Part shown: piece by piece, positions 16,673-25,647 of the stretch
How the letters are laid out: each line of letters starts with the position of its first letter
Numbering within the stretch: position 1 is the stretch's first letter
Assembly (NCBI RefSeq): GCF_000698595.1
Contig: NZ_JFHC01000067.1
Span: forward strand, 1-43,684
DNA: 43,684 bases
Origin: Caballeronia glathei
GTDB lineage: Bacteria > Pseudomonadota > Gammaproteobacteria > Burkholderiales > Burkholderiaceae
Direction of reading: 5' to 3'
The notes under the pieces: model-generated
The model's database searches: none
The model's input: the letters and a program-made list of their open reading frames with translations, nothing else
What the model was told of the DNA's origin: nothing
Translations under genes and position numbers: made by a program

Positions 16673-17704
16673 ATGAAACTAGATCGTCGCAGCTTCCTCG
16701 TCACGAGCGCAGGAACCGTTGCAGTCGCCGCCTCGGGCATGATGGGCGCGCCGTGGATCAGGCGCGCGCAGGCGGCGGAATTCAGCTACAAGGTCGGCAC
16801 CGATCTGCCGGCGTCGCATCCGCTGAACGTGCGGATCCAGCAAGCGGCCGACGCGATCAAGAAGGAGACGGATGGCCGCATGGAAATCCGCGTGTTCGCC
16901 AACAACCAGCTCGGCGGCGATCCGGACATGTTCGCGCAACTGCGCGCGGGGGCGCTCGAGTTCTTCACGCTCTCGGGAGCGAATGCGCTGTCGTCACTCG
17001 TGCCGAAAACGGCCATCACGGGCGTGGGCTTCGCATTCAAGGACTATAACCAGGTGTTCGCCGCGCTCGACGGCGAACTGGGCGTGCATCTGCGCGGGCT
17101 CATCACCAAGGCAGGGCTCGTGGTGCAGGACAAGGTCTGGGACAACGGCTTCCGGCAGATCACGACCAGCACGAAGGCGATCCGCACGCCGGCCGATCTG
17201 CAGGGCGTGAAGATCCGCGTACCTCCGGGCCGCCTGTGGATCTCGCTGTTCCGCGCACTGTCGGCTGCACCGACGTCGATCAGTTTCAACGAGGTGTATT
17301 CGTCGTTGCAGACCAGGGTGGTGGAGGGCCAGGAAAACGCGCTCGCCGTGGTGGATACGGCTAAGCTCTACGAAGTGCAGAAATACTGTTCCATGACGAG
17401 CCACATGTGGGACGGCTTCTGGTTTCTCGGTAATCGCGCGGCCTGGGAGAAGCTGCCCGCGAACGTGCGCGACGTGGTCTCGAAGCATCTGAACTCGTAC
17501 GCGATGCAGCAGCGCAAGGACGTCGCGCAGCTCAATGCGTCGTTGCAGAAGACGCTCGAAGGTAAGGGCCTGCAGTTCGACTCGCCCGACATGACCGGTT
17601 TTCGCGAGGTGCTGCGCAAATCGGGCTTCTACGCTGAACAGAAGCAATTCTTCGGCGAAGAGGAGTGGGCGCTGCTCGAAAAAGTCACCGGGAAACTAGC
17701 ATGA
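16673..17704 (+). CDS. TRAP transporter substrate-binding protein (DctP family)
   Basis: A 343-residue periplasmic binding protein with a Tat-type leader (DRRSFLVTSAGTVAVAA, twin Arg at residues 4-5, probable cleavage after RRAQA near residue 34). DctP features are VGTDLPASHPLNVRIQQAAD, NNQLGGDPDMFAQLRAGALE, and the conserved carboxylate-binding Arg region GVKIRVPPGRLW. It captures a carboxylic or sugar acid for the fused permease, whose gene overlaps its stop by four bases (ATGA). The start follows GGAGACAACC. The ligand is presumably the acid processed by the surrounding enzymes. Confidence 0.92.
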   Translation: MKLDRRSFLVTSAGTVAVAASGMMGAPWIRRAQAAEFSYKVGTDLPASHPLNVRIQQAADAIKKETDGRMEIRVFANNQLGGDPDMFAQLRAGALEFFTLSGANALSSLVPKTAITGVGFAFKDYNQVFAALDGELGVHLRGLITKAGLVVQDKVWDNGFRQITTSTKAIRTPADLQGVKIRVPPGRLWISLFRALSAAPTSISFNEVYSSLQTRVVEGQENALAVVDTAKLYEVQKYCSMTSHMWDGFWFLGNRAAWEKLPANVRDVVSKHLNSYAMQQRKDVAQLNASLQKTLEGKGLQFDSPDMTGFREVLRKSGFYAEQKQFFGEEEWALLEKVTGKLA

Positions 17705-19602
17705 GATCGCACATCGCCGAGGATTTCTCGCAAGGGTCGCACGAAGCCAACGTCGTGCGTCTGCCTTCGATGCCGCGCGGTCTCGCGCTTGCCGACCGCG
17801 TGCTCGGGCTGATCGTCTCCGTGCCGGCTGCGTTGCTCGTGCTGGCCGAGATCGTGCTGCTTTTCAGCGGCGTGTGCGCTCGCTACGTCTTCCATCAGCC
17901 GCTCGTATGGGGCGACGAACTCGCGGGCATCCTGTTCCTGTGGCTCGCGATGACGGGCGCCGCGACGGCGCTGCATCGCGGCGCGCACATGCGGATGACG
18001 GCGATCGTCAACCGCGCGGGCACGGAGTGGGGCGCGATCTGGGATACGGTTGCGCTCATGGCAAGCCTGCTGTTCCTCGGCCTGATCGCGGCGCCGGCCT
18101 ATGCATACATCAACCAGCAATGGATGATCGTCACGCCGGCGCTGGAGATCAACGACGGCCTGCGCGTCGCAGCGATCGTCTACGGCGTCGCCTGCATGCT
18201 GCTGATGTCGCTCGTCAAGCTGCTGGCGCGCGGCTGGAAGCCGGCGGCGATCGGCATCGTCATATCGGTGGCGGTGGTGGCCGGGTTCGAGACGGCAGGG
18301 CCCGTGCTGCAATCGCTCGGCAATCTGAACCTGCTGATCTTCTTTGTCGGCGTGGTCGGTTTTACCGTGTTGAGCGGCATGCCGATCGCGTTCTCGTTCG
18401 GTCTCGCGGTGTTCTCGTATCTGTCGTTGTCCACCTCGATGCCGCTCGAGATCGTCGTGAGCCGGATGGACGAAGGCATGTCGCAACTGCTGCTGCTCGC
18501 GGTGCCGATGTTCATCTTCCTTGGCCTCTTGATCGAAATGACCGGCATGGCACGCGCGATGATCAACTTCCTCGCCTCATTGCTCGGGCACGTGCGAGGC
18601 GGCCTGTCGTACGTGCTGATCGGCGCGATGTATCTGATCTCGGGCATCTCCGGTTCGAAGGCCGCCGACATGGCGGCTGTTGCGCCGATCCTGTTCCCGG
18701 AGATGAAAAAGCGCGGCGAGCGTCCCGGTGAACTCGTCGCGCTCTTGTCGGCGACCGGCGCGCAGACCGAAACGGTGCCGCCCAGCATCGTGCTGATCAC
18801 GATCGGATCGGTGACGGGCGTGTCGATCTCAGCGTTGTTCACGGGCGGACTGTTGCCCGGTTTCGTGCTGGCGATCGCGCTGTGCGTGCTGGTCTGGTGG
18901 CGGGCCCGGCGCGTGCAGCCGGTCTCGGCCGAGCGTGCGACAGGCGCGGTGATCGGCAAGACACTGGTGATCGCGCTTCCGGCGCTCGCGCTGCCGGCGG
19001 TGATCCGCTTCGCGGTAGTCGAGGGTGTCGCGACGGCGACCGAGGTATCGACGGTGGGCATCGTCTATTCGCTGATTGCGGGACTTCTGATCTACCGCCG
19101 CTTCGACTGGAAGCGCGTCGGACCGATGCTGGTCGAAACCGCGGCGCTCTCCGGCGCCATCCTGATCATCATCGGCACCGCGACGGCCATGGCGTGGGCC
19201 CTCACCCAATCGGGCTTCTCGCACAGCCTCGCATCGTTCATGGAGCATCTGCCGGGCGGCGCGATTAGCTTCATGGCGGTCTCGGTGGTGATGTTCGTGC
19301 TACTCGGCAGTGTGCTCGAAGGCATTCCAGCGATCGTCCTGTTCGGTCCGCTCCTGTTTCCGATCGCGCGCGACGTCGGCATTCACGAGGTGCAATATGC
19401 GATGGTCGTGATCCTGTCGATGGGTCTGGGACTCTTCTCGCCGCCGTTCGGTGTCGGCTATTACGGCGCGTGCGCGGTGAGCAAGATCCATCCGGACGAG
19501 GGCATCCGGCCGATCGTCGGCTACATGATCGCGCTGTTCATCGGCATTGTCGTGATCGCAGCGGTACCGTGGATTTCCACGGGGTTCCTGAAGACGCCCT
19601 GA
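17701..19602 (+). CDS. fused TRAP transporter permease (DctQ-DctM)
   Basis: A 633-residue polytopic membrane protein. Residues about 25-190 form the four-helix DctQ part (VCARYVFHQPLVWGDELAGI is typical). The rest is the DctM large subunit of about twelve helices, with MPIAFSFGLAVF, a GISGSKAADMAAVAPILFPE loop, and GLGLFSPPFGVGYYG near the end. It moves the substrate with a sodium gradient using the binding protein encoded just upstream. ATG 17701 overlaps that gene's stop. Q and M fusions are known in this family, so the fusion is natural and not an error. Confidence 0.92.
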   Translation: MRSHIAEDFSQGSHEANVVRLPSMPRGLALADRVLGLIVSVPAALLVLAEIVLLFSGVCARYVFHQPLVWGDELAGILFLWLAMTGAATALHRGAHMRMTAIVNRAGTEWGAIWDTVALMASLLFLGLIAAPAYAYINQQWMIVTPALEINDGLRVAAIVYGVACMLLMSLVKLLARGWKPAAIGIVISVAVVAGFETAGPVLQSLGNLNLLIFFVGVVGFTVLSGMPIAFSFGLAVFSYLSLSTSMPLEIVVSRMDEGMSQLLLLAVPMFIFLGLLIEMTGMARAMINFLASLLGHVRGGLSYVLIGAMYLISGISGSKAADMAAVAPILFPEMKKRGERPGELVALLSATGAQTETVPPSIVLITIGSVTGVSISALFTGGLLPGFVLAIALCVLVWWRARRVQPVSAERATGAVIGKTLVIALPALALPAVIRFAVVEGVATATEVSTVGIVYSLIAGLLIYRRFDWKRVGPMLVETAALSGAILIIIGTATAMAWALTQSGFSHSLASFMEHLPGGAISFMAVSVVMFVLLGSVLEGIPAIVLFGPLLFPIARDVGIHEVQYAMVVILSMGLGLFSPPFGVGYYGACAVSKIHPDEGIRPIVGYMIALFIGIVVIAAVPWISTGFLKTP

Positions 19603-19638
19603 GACTGACGCGGGCGGGGGAGTGTGATGCTGAGAAGG

Positions 19639-19669
19639 GGCGGCGATGTTCGCGCATTGCCGCCTTTTT
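19639..19669 (+). terminator. rho-independent terminator after the TRAP operon
   Basis: A stem GGCGGCGATG / CATTGCCGCC (one mismatch, 6-base loop) is followed by TTTTT, 37 bases after the permease stop on the same strand. Confidence 0.75.
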
Positions 19670-19719
19670 CTTCACGTGCCGAAGCGTTCGCGCCGCGATG
19701 CACGTGGCCGAATGAAAAA

Positions 19720-19746
19720 GGGCAGCGATCATTGCTGCCCTCGGTT
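19720..19746. terminator. bidirectional terminator between convergent operons
   Basis: The stem GGGCAGC (19720-19726) / GCTGCCC (19734-19740) is followed by TCGGTTTTTT on the plus strand and preceded by AAAAA (19715-19719), which is a T-run on the minus strand. It can therefore end transcription of the plus-strand TRAP operon and of the minus-strand kinase gene, which stops at 19785. Confidence 0.75.
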
Positions 19747-19784
19747 TTTTGAGCGAGAAACGCATGCGTGCCCGTGGCAGCCGC

Positions 19785-21194
19785 TCAGCGAACGTTCCCG
19801 TCGCGCGCGGTAATGAAGAAGTTCGCGTCGCCCATTTGCCCGCCTTTGAGCGCGACCTGCAGTTCGCGCAGGTGCGGCTTCGCGGAGATCAGGCGGCACA
19901 GCGGCGCGCCCGGCGTGAGGCGCGCGTCGATTTCGAGCGCGTCCGGTCCGAGCACCTGTGTGACCTGGCTCGACGTATCGCCGCCGGAGAGGATCAGCCG
20001 GCGCAAGGGTACGCCGCGCACGACGGCGTCGGCGATCGCGCCCAGCCGCTGGCCGAGCATGCGTCCGCCGCCATGACGCGCATCGTCGCGCGTCATGCCC
20101 TGCGTGACGAGCGCGTCGAGCAGGCCGCCGATGCGCGGATCGCGCGGGCCGCGCGCCGTGTGCATGATCACGCTGCGTCCGCGGTGCAACGCGTCGAGAG
20201 TACGGCTCACGATGTCGTCGAAGGTGCGCGCGCCGTCGCGTGAGTCGATCACTGCGCGCGCGTCGATCTCCACGTCGGCGAAACCCGCCGCGATCGCGGC
20301 GTCGATCTGCGCCGCCGACAATGGCGAAGCGCTCCCCGACAGTGCGAGAATCGGCGTGGCGGGCTCGATGCGATCGTAGGCAGGCACCGACGCGGGCAGC
20401 GCGCCGTTCTCGCCCCACCACTGCGTGAGCGCGTATTCGAGGCCCGACGAGCCGATCGCGAAGACGGGCGCAAGCGCGTTCGCATGGCCTTCGAGCAGGC
20501 GGCCCACTTCGGTCAGATGCGCTCGCGATGCGGTATCGAGCAGCAGTCCCGCGGGCGCTTCAGCGCGCGCATTCTGCCAGGCGCGATCGAGTTGCTCGCG
20601 GCTCGCCTCGAAGTTCGGCAGAAAGAACCCGGCGAGAGGCAGGTCGGTCTGCCGCGCGAAATGGCGCAGCAGATCGCCTTCGTCCATCGGCGTGACCGGA
20701 TGCGCGCTCATGATCGGATGACGGTCGATCCGGTAGACGCGGCCGTCGGTCCCTGAGCGCGCGAACAGATTGCCGAACGCGCAGTAGCGCTGCAGCGCGG
20801 GCGTGCCGGCGACGATGGGGATCGTGTGCGGCCCGAAGCTCGCACGCGCAATTTCCATCACGCGGCCGATGCTGCCGATGCCCGGCGCGCTGTCGAAGGT
20901 CGAGCACACCTTGTAGTGGATGAGCGGCGCGCGCAGCTCGGCGAGCGCGGCGAAGACCGGCGGCAACGCAGCGTCCATTTCGGCGGGCGTCATGGCGCGG
21001 CTGTCGCCGGCCACGCCGATCGCGTCGAACCTGCCCAGCGCGGCGAGCCGCTCGGGCGTCGGCGGCTTGAGGAACAAGGCGGTGCGCAGGCCCGCGAAGG
21101 CCAGCACTTCGAGCGCATCGGTGGAGCCGGTGAAATCGTCGCCGTAGAAGGCGAGTCGCAAAGTGGTCTGGGAGGGCAACTCGGCGCCGGTCAT
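19785..21194 (-). CDS. four-carbon acid sugar kinase family protein (DUF1537), OiaK-like
   Basis: A 469-residue kinase with the N-terminal DUF1537 sugar-binding domain (LAFYGDDFTGSTDALEVLA, about residues 14-32, then YKVCSTFDSAPGIGSIG) and a C-terminal nucleotide-binding domain with LILSGGDTSSQV (about 404-415). Members phosphorylate tetronates, 3-oxo-tetronates and 3-oxo-isoapionate. Its gene lies 7 bases after the RuBisCO-like gene. That pairing is characteristic of the oxo-isoapionate branch of D-apiose catabolism (kinase OiaK with RuBisCO-like OiaC or OiaX). The symbol is left empty because the apionate oxidoisomerase and lactonase of that pathway are not in the window, so the substrate may differ. 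Confidence 0.88.
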   Translation of the reverse strand: MTGAELPSQTTLRLAFYGDDFTGSTDALEVLAFAGLRTALFLKPPTPERLAALGRFDAIGVAGDSRAMTPAEMDAALPPVFAALAELRAPLIHYKVCSTFDSAPGIGSIGRVMEIARASFGPHTIPIVAGTPALQRYCAFGNLFARSGTDGRVYRIDRHPIMSAHPVTPMDEGDLLRHFARQTDLPLAGFFLPNFEASREQLDRAWQNARAEAPAGLLLDTASRAHLTEVGRLLEGHANALAPVFAIGSSGLEYALTQWWGENGALPASVPAYDRIEPATPILALSGSASPLSAAQIDAAIAAGFADVEIDARAVIDSRDGARTFDDIVSRTLDALHRGRSVIMHTARGPRDPRIGGLLDALVTQGMTRDDARHGGGRMLGQRLGAIADAVVRGVPLRRLILSGGDTSSQVTQVLGPDALEIDARLTPGAPLCRLISAKPHLRELQVALKGGQMGDANFFITARDGNVR

Positions 21195-21201
21195 CGTCGT
21201 T

Positions 21202-22479
21202 TCAGATCGCCTTGAAGTGGGAGAGGGCCGCGTTCAACGCCGAGTGCGATTGCGCATAGGTATTCAGGTCGACGCCTTCGGCCGCAGCTTGCCAGCCTTC
21301 ACGCATGCTCGCGACGCCCGCCGCGATGCCTTGCGGATGACCGATGATGCCGCCGCCCGCAAGGTGCATCAGATCGACCGAACGCAGCGCGTTGAAGAGG
21401 TCCGGCGCCTGCGACGCCCATTGTCCCGACGAAAATACCGGCATCACGGGCTGTACGCCGGCGAACGGCAGCAGGCACGCGCGCGCGGAGTCGATGACGG
21501 ACGCGTCCGGTTCCCAGAACTTGCTGCGTACGCCGTTCACATGCAGATGATCGACGCCCGCGAGCCGCCAGAGCTTCTGGTATGCGGCAAACGAAAATCC
21601 GAGCTGCGGGTGACGCGTGAACGCACCCCAGCCATTGCGATGGCCATGAATCGGCAGTTGCGCATGCCGGCGCAGATGCTCGACGCCCGCGAAGCCGACC
21701 CAGTTCACACACACCATCACGCAGGTTCCGCCGGCGGCGAGTACCTGATCGTGACGACGCAGCATCTCCTCGATGGTGCCGGAGATGTTGATCGCGTACA
21801 TGGGCATGCGGCCCATGCGATCGGCGTGCCGATGCAACACCGGCATCACCGCCGCGAGCCGCGCATCGAAACTCGCATACGCCGGGTCGGCCAGGAGTTC
21901 GTCATCCTTGATGAAGTCGATGTCGGCGCAACAAAGGTCGTCGACGATCTGCGCGGTCTGGTCCGGAAGCAGCCCGATGCTCGGCTTGACGATGGTGCCG
22001 ATCAACGGGCGGCCCTGCACGCCGCTCAAGCGGCGCGTGCCTTCGATGCCGAACGCGGAGCCGGGAAAGCGCTTTGCGTATGCGTCGGGCATGTCGATGT
22101 CGAGCATCCGAAGACCCGTCACTTCGCCGAGCTCGAACAGATTGCCTGCGATGGTCGAGAGCAACTGCGGCAGATTTGCGCCGACGTTGTCGACCGGAAA
22201 CGCGATGTCGATTTCGCCGCGATAGTAGAGCTGCGCCGGGTCCTTGCGTTCGACGAACGCGCTCTTGAGCGACGGCTCCAGCACGGGTGGCAGCGATTCG
22301 ACGCGGGCCACGCGCGCGCGGGCGCGCTCTTTCAACGCATCGGTTTCGCCGGGCAACGCGAGAAAGGTGCCGCTCGACTGCTCGCCCGCAATCACTTCCG
22401 CTGCCTTGGCGATCGGCACCGAACTTTCGACGAAGTAGCGCGCCTTGAATTCTGCGCGCGAGTGAGGGTTTTTGGACAT
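21202..22479 (-). CDS. RuBisCO-like protein (form IV), oxo-isoapionate phosphate decarboxylase/hydrolase type
   Basis: A 425-residue RuBisCO large-subunit homologue. Family motifs present are IGTIVKPSIGLLPDQTA (about residues 160-176), DFIKDDELL with the Lys-Asp-Asp-Glu metal/carbamate site (Lys about 191, Glu about 194), INISGT, HGHRNGWGAF and HLAGGGIIGHPQG (phosphate-binding glycines). The metal-site residues are kept, so metal-dependent enolate chemistry is expected. With a DUF1537 kinase directly downstream it fits the OiaC (decarboxylase) or OiaX (transcarboxylase/hydrolase) groups acting on 3-oxo-isoapionate-4-phosphate; the sequence alone does not say which. No small subunit or phosphoribulokinase is nearby, so it is not a CO2-fixing enzyme. 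It is divergent from the LysR gene at 22751. Confidence 0.88.
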   Translation of the reverse strand: MSKNPHSRAEFKARYFVESSVPIAKAAEVIAGEQSSGTFLALPGETDALKERARARVARVESLPPVLEPSLKSAFVERKDPAQLYYRGEIDIAFPVDNVGANLPQLLSTIAGNLFELGEVTGLRMLDIDMPDAYAKRFPGSAFGIEGTRRLSGVQGRPLIGTIVKPSIGLLPDQTAQIVDDLCCADIDFIKDDELLADPAYASFDARLAAVMPVLHRHADRMGRMPMYAINISGTIEEMLRRHDQVLAAGGTCVMVCVNWVGFAGVEHLRRHAQLPIHGHRNGWGAFTRHPQLGFSFAAYQKLWRLAGVDHLHVNGVRSKFWEPDASVIDSARACLLPFAGVQPVMPVFSSGQWASQAPDLFNALRSVDLMHLAGGGIIGHPQGIAAGVASMREGWQAAAEGVDLNTYAQSHSALNAALSHFKAI

Positions 22480-22605
22480 GTTATGGGTTCACGTTGCGGC
22501 TGGAGCGAGAAGGGCGGAGCGCGCCGCACATCGCCGTTTCGGCGTGTGCACACGGACGTCGCCGGGCGAACGGTTTCAGGGACTATATGATTGACGCTTG
22601 GAAGC

Positions 22606-22645
22606 ATCAAACGATATGATTTCCGCACGCGATGCGAAAAACTCA
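22606..22645. promoter_or_regulatory. LysR-type box and conserved tail upstream of the RuBisCO-like gene
   Basis: ATCAAACGATATGAT (22606-22620) has the T-N11-A LysR form with ATCA/TGAT half-sites. It is followed by a 15-base gap and GAAAAACTCA (22636-22645). The same two blocks with identical spacing recur at 24514-24553 upstream of the second SDR. GCTTGGAAGC lies directly before the box and has a counterpart at the other site. It sits about 127 bases upstream of the RuBisCO-like start and 106 bases upstream of the LysR start. Confidence 0.65.
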
Positions 22646-22750
22646 CAATAGCGTTGCGTTCGGGCGCTTTCGCATTTCCAATCCGCACTCCTTCACGCTG
22701 GCGTACGCCACTCGCGGCGCGAGCGTTCTGCCTTGTGAGGTATTCTGCGC

Positions 22751-23638
22751 ATGCCCCGTCCATCACTCAACGCATTGCGCGCGTTTGAAGCCACTGCGCG
22801 CTTGCGCAGTTTCGGTGAAGCGGCCCAGGAGCTGTCCGTCACGCATGGCGCGATCAGCCGTCATATCCGTTCGCTTGAAGACAACCTGGGTGTGCTGCTG
22901 CTGGTGCGAAACGCGCATGCAACCGAGCCTACGCCCGAAGGCACACGCCTGGCCGAAGGGTTGTCACGCGCGTTCAAACTGATTCAGACGAGCGTGGATC
23001 AGGTGCAGCCGGGCCCGCTGACACTTTCGTGCTCGGCGTCGATCATGATGTACTGGCTGCTGCCGCGGCTCTCGAAGCTGCATCGCAAAGAGCCGCAGCT
23101 CGAAGTCGGTTTTCACACCGGTTACGGCGAGATCGATTTCGCGCGCGACAGCATCAGCGTTGCCATTCGCCTGAGCAGCATCAGGCCGCCGAAGGATGTG
23201 GAGCCGAAGCCGGTCGTCGACGAATGGATCGGCGTCGTGTGCTCGCCCGATTACATGCGCACCACGCGCATCACCACGGCCGACGATCTGGAACGCGCGC
23301 GTCTTCTGACTACCGCGACGCGGCCCGCTGCGTGGGACAACTGGTTCGAGGCGAGCCTGCATACGCCGGCGCGCCGGCCGGGCATCGCGGAGTCCTTCGA
23401 ACATTTTTATCTGCTCATTCAGGCCGCGAAATGCGGGCTCGGCGTGGCGGCCGTGCCGCGCATACTGGTGCGCGACGAACTCGATTCAGGCGCGCTCGTC
23501 GCGCCATTCGGGTTCGTGTCGGGGCCGCGCAAGCTCGTGCTGTGGGTCGCGCCGCATCTGGAGACGCGGCCGCAAACGGTCGCGCTGGTCGAATGGCTGA
23601 AGAACGAGTTGCTGCGCACCGAGGGGAAAAGCGCATGA
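22751..23638 (+). CDS. LysR-family transcriptional regulator (GcvA-like group)
   Basis: A 295-residue LysR protein of the GcvA branch. It has the typical opening RPSLNALRAFEATARLRSFG, the helix-turn-helix ELSVTHGAISRHIRSLED (about residues 30-47), and effector-domain features such as YGEIDFARDSISVAIRL and LIQAAKCGLGVAAVPRIL. It is divergent from the RuBisCO-like/kinase operon and convergent with the second SDR gene, whose stop is six bases away. Conserved LysR-type boxes upstream of both targets make it the probable activator of a small regulon on either side. Confidence 0.9.
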   Translation: MPRPSLNALRAFEATARLRSFGEAAQELSVTHGAISRHIRSLEDNLGVLLLVRNAHATEPTPEGTRLAEGLSRAFKLIQTSVDQVQPGPLTLSCSASIMMYWLLPRLSKLHRKEPQLEVGFHTGYGEIDFARDSISVAIRLSSIRPPKDVEPKPVVDEWIGVVCSPDYMRTTRITTADDLERARLLTTATRPAAWDNWFEASLHTPARRPGIAESFEHFYLLIQAAKCGLGVAAVPRILVRDELDSGALVAPFGFVSGPRKLVLWVAPHLETRPQTVALVEWLKNELLRTEGKSA

Positions 23639-23644
23639 GGCCGG

Positions 23645-24403
23645 CTACATCGCGCTGCCGCCATCCGCGTTATACACGCCACCGGTAACGAACGACGCTT
23701 CCGGCGATGCGAGAAACGCGACGACTGCGGCGATTTCTTCGGGCTGCGCGCCGCGGCCCATCGGCGTGACCGCGTAGATCGAATCGACGAAGCCTTCGGG
23801 TTTGGTCGCGAGCTGGCGGCGCACGAAGTCGGTCAACGTGAAGGCGGGTGCCACCGCGTTGACGCGAATGCCCGATTTCGCGAATTCGCGCGCGAGCGAC
23901 TTGGTCATGGCGAGGATCGCGCCCTTCGATGTCGCATAAGCGGCGGTGCCGAGCATGCCGCCGCCTTTCTGGCCCGCGATCGAGCTCAGATTGACGATCG
24001 AACCGTTTTTCTGCGTGAGCATCTGGCGGATCGCTTCCTGACAGCACAACCACGTGCCGGTCGTGTTCACTTCGACGACACGGCGGAATTCTTCCGGCGT
24101 GATGTCGAGAAACGGCTTCGCGCTTTCGAGCCCGGCGCTGTTGACGAGCACGTCGAGCCTTCCCCAGCGCTCGACGACTGCATCGACCATTGCATTTACG
24201 CTTGCTTCGTTGGCGACATCGACCATGACCGGTATCGCTTCGAAGCCGCTCGCGCGGATCGCTTCCGCTGCATCCGCTCCAGCCGGTTCTCGCAGATCGG
24301 CGATCGCGACACGGTAGCCTCGGCTCGCGAGCAGTCGGGCGGTGGCGTGGCCGATACCGCTGGCCGCGCCGGTGATGATCGCAACGGGTGTCTCATTCGT
24401 CAT
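23645..24403 (-). CDS. SDR-family NAD(P)-dependent oxidoreductase
   Basis: A 252-residue classical short-chain dehydrogenase. It has TGAASGIGHATA (about residues 11-22), an acidic residue after beta-2 (IADLRE) suggesting NAD, NSAG (about 88-91), the catalytic Ser in NLSSIAG, and YATSKGA with the YxxxK pair (about 155-159), ending VTGGVYNADGG. It would oxidise a hydroxyl group of a sugar acid. A regulatory element nearly identical to the one before the RuBisCO-like gene lies 111 bases upstream, so it probably supplies or consumes an intermediate of that pathway, for instance by making the 3-oxo acid that the DUF1537 kinase phosphorylates (inference). Confidence 0.88.
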   Translation of the reverse strand: MTNETPVAIITGAASGIGHATARLLASRGYRVAIADLREPAGADAAEAIRASGFEAIPVMVDVANEASVNAMVDAVVERWGRLDVLVNSAGLESAKPFLDITPEEFRRVVEVNTTGTWLCCQEAIRQMLTQKNGSIVNLSSIAGQKGGGMLGTAAYATSKGAILAMTKSLAREFAKSGIRVNAVAPAFTLTDFVRRQLATKPEGFVDSIYAVTPMGRGAQPEEIAAVVAFLASPEASFVTGGVYNADGGSAM

Positions 24404-24513
24404 TTTCTGGTCTTGGCGTTAATGATGGGATGACGGTAATGCTGCCCTCGTAGATGCGAGCGGCGGCGGCATGCCTGCGTTGACCAAAAATATACGGCTT
24501 GGATGCGGACAGT

Positions 24514-24553
24514 ATCAAACGAAATGATCTCCGCTTGTGGGGAGAAAAACTCA
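24514..24553. promoter_or_regulatory. second copy of the LysR-type box, upstream of the SDR gene
   Basis: ATCAAACGAAATGAT (24514-24528), 15 bases, then GAAAAACTCA (24544-24553). One mismatch to the box at 22606 and identical spacing to the tail block. GCTTGGATGC precedes it by seven extra bases. Orientation relative to the downstream minus-strand gene is the same as at the first site. Confidence 0.65.
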
Positions 24554-25126
24554 ATCAAGGGGATGAGGCAACCTTTGCGGAAGTCTTTGGTCTTGGGGCA
24601 GCGATTGAACCGGGTGATGAGGCCGCTTGGGTGTGCTGTGGGTGAAGCGAAAGGCGACAATCTCGAAGCCACGGAGCATAGTGCGGACGATATGAAGGCC
24701 ATGAACCGCGCGATTGGTACCTTGTATGAAGCCCGCAGGCAGCCACCATGAAGAGGCCGCCTGACTCGCAAAGCGGTGCCCGGATAATACGGAACATTTT
24801 TGCGTAGCCGGCTTATTTCCTTGCCGTTTTACTTCTTTCTCGTGCCGGTGTCCGCAGGACCGCGCGAGCTTTTCTCGACGGATTTACCCACATCATTCGT
24901 TTTTTTCGGTGGCTGTCTCCCTCAACTCGGTCGCGACGTCGTCCAATGGGTGAGCGAACACGAATCGGCTGCCTCCAGTTGCATCCGACCTGGCGGCGTG
25001 GGCTGTACGGCCGCTTTGGCGCGGTGGTGACATTCGCAGAAGCTAACTGAGGGGCAGGAACGGGTCGAAGATTGACCACTCCACCAAGCACAGAATCGAT
25101 CTCCCTTCGTTGAAGAGGAGGTTGTC
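24554..25126. other. gene-poor stretch before the integrase fragment
   Basis: Only short open frames are seen. One plus-strand frame of about 60 codons (from 24564 to 24751) has no recognisable family and no clear ribosome-binding site. The stretch probably holds island-junction remnants. Confidence 0.35.
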
Positions 25127-25320
25127 ATGGAAACGCTTAATTCTTCCGGCTCTCGCCGGGTGCCGTGGAACAAGGGGAGGTTGACCGGCCAGAAGCCTCC
25201 GTTGAAGCTCCGAGAAATTTGGGCGATTAGAACGAGGCTGCAGATATCGTCCAACGCTCGTGAGTGGGCGATGTTCAACCTGGCGATCGAGAGCAAGCTC
25301 CGGGCGTGCGATTTGACGCC
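25127..25320 (+). pseudogene. 5' fragment of a tyrosine recombinase (phage-type integrase)
   Basis: The first roughly 60 codons, METLNSSGSRRVPWNKGR onward through PPLKLREIWAIRTRLQ and NLAIESKLRACDL, match the N-terminus of a common small integrase family of proteobacteria. An AGGAGG site precedes the ATG. After RACDLT the frame loses the family sequence. The catalytic Arg, His and Tyr motifs are absent downstream in any frame up to about 25640. It is a decayed remnant that marks past integration. The end position is approximate. From 25321 to 25647 no intact gene is recognised. Confidence 0.7.
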
Positions 25321-25647
25321 TTGCGCAATTGGCCGTATGGCAGCTCGGCGGTCCGGGACAGTTCCGCGTGCGCGCGCAAGGGCTCGGCGCCTCGCGCTCG
25401 TATTCTGCCGGTGCGATGCGCGTCGCTTGCTGCCGCGCAGAGACGACGTCGATTTCGCTCGCATCTCTTGAAGGAGCCCGAGATTGCGCATGATGCTCCC
25501 GATGCACGCTGGTGGCATCGAGCTAATCCATGCCACTGCACCGGGATACGCATTCTCGGGTGCGAGCATTGCCGATTATTCGCCGCCCGGCCTGGAGAGG
25601 AGACGGCGCTGCAACCTCAGTAGCGAGCAGATCGTCCGGCACACTCT

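Noticed and set aside
21202..22479. A true CO2-fixing RuBisCO
   Set aside because: The sequence is of the RuBisCO-like class, paired with a DUF1537 kinase; there is no small subunit or phosphoribulokinase.
21163..22590. A 475-codon plus-strand open frame
   Set aside because: Antisense to the RuBisCO-like gene, whose family motifs are clear on the minus strand.
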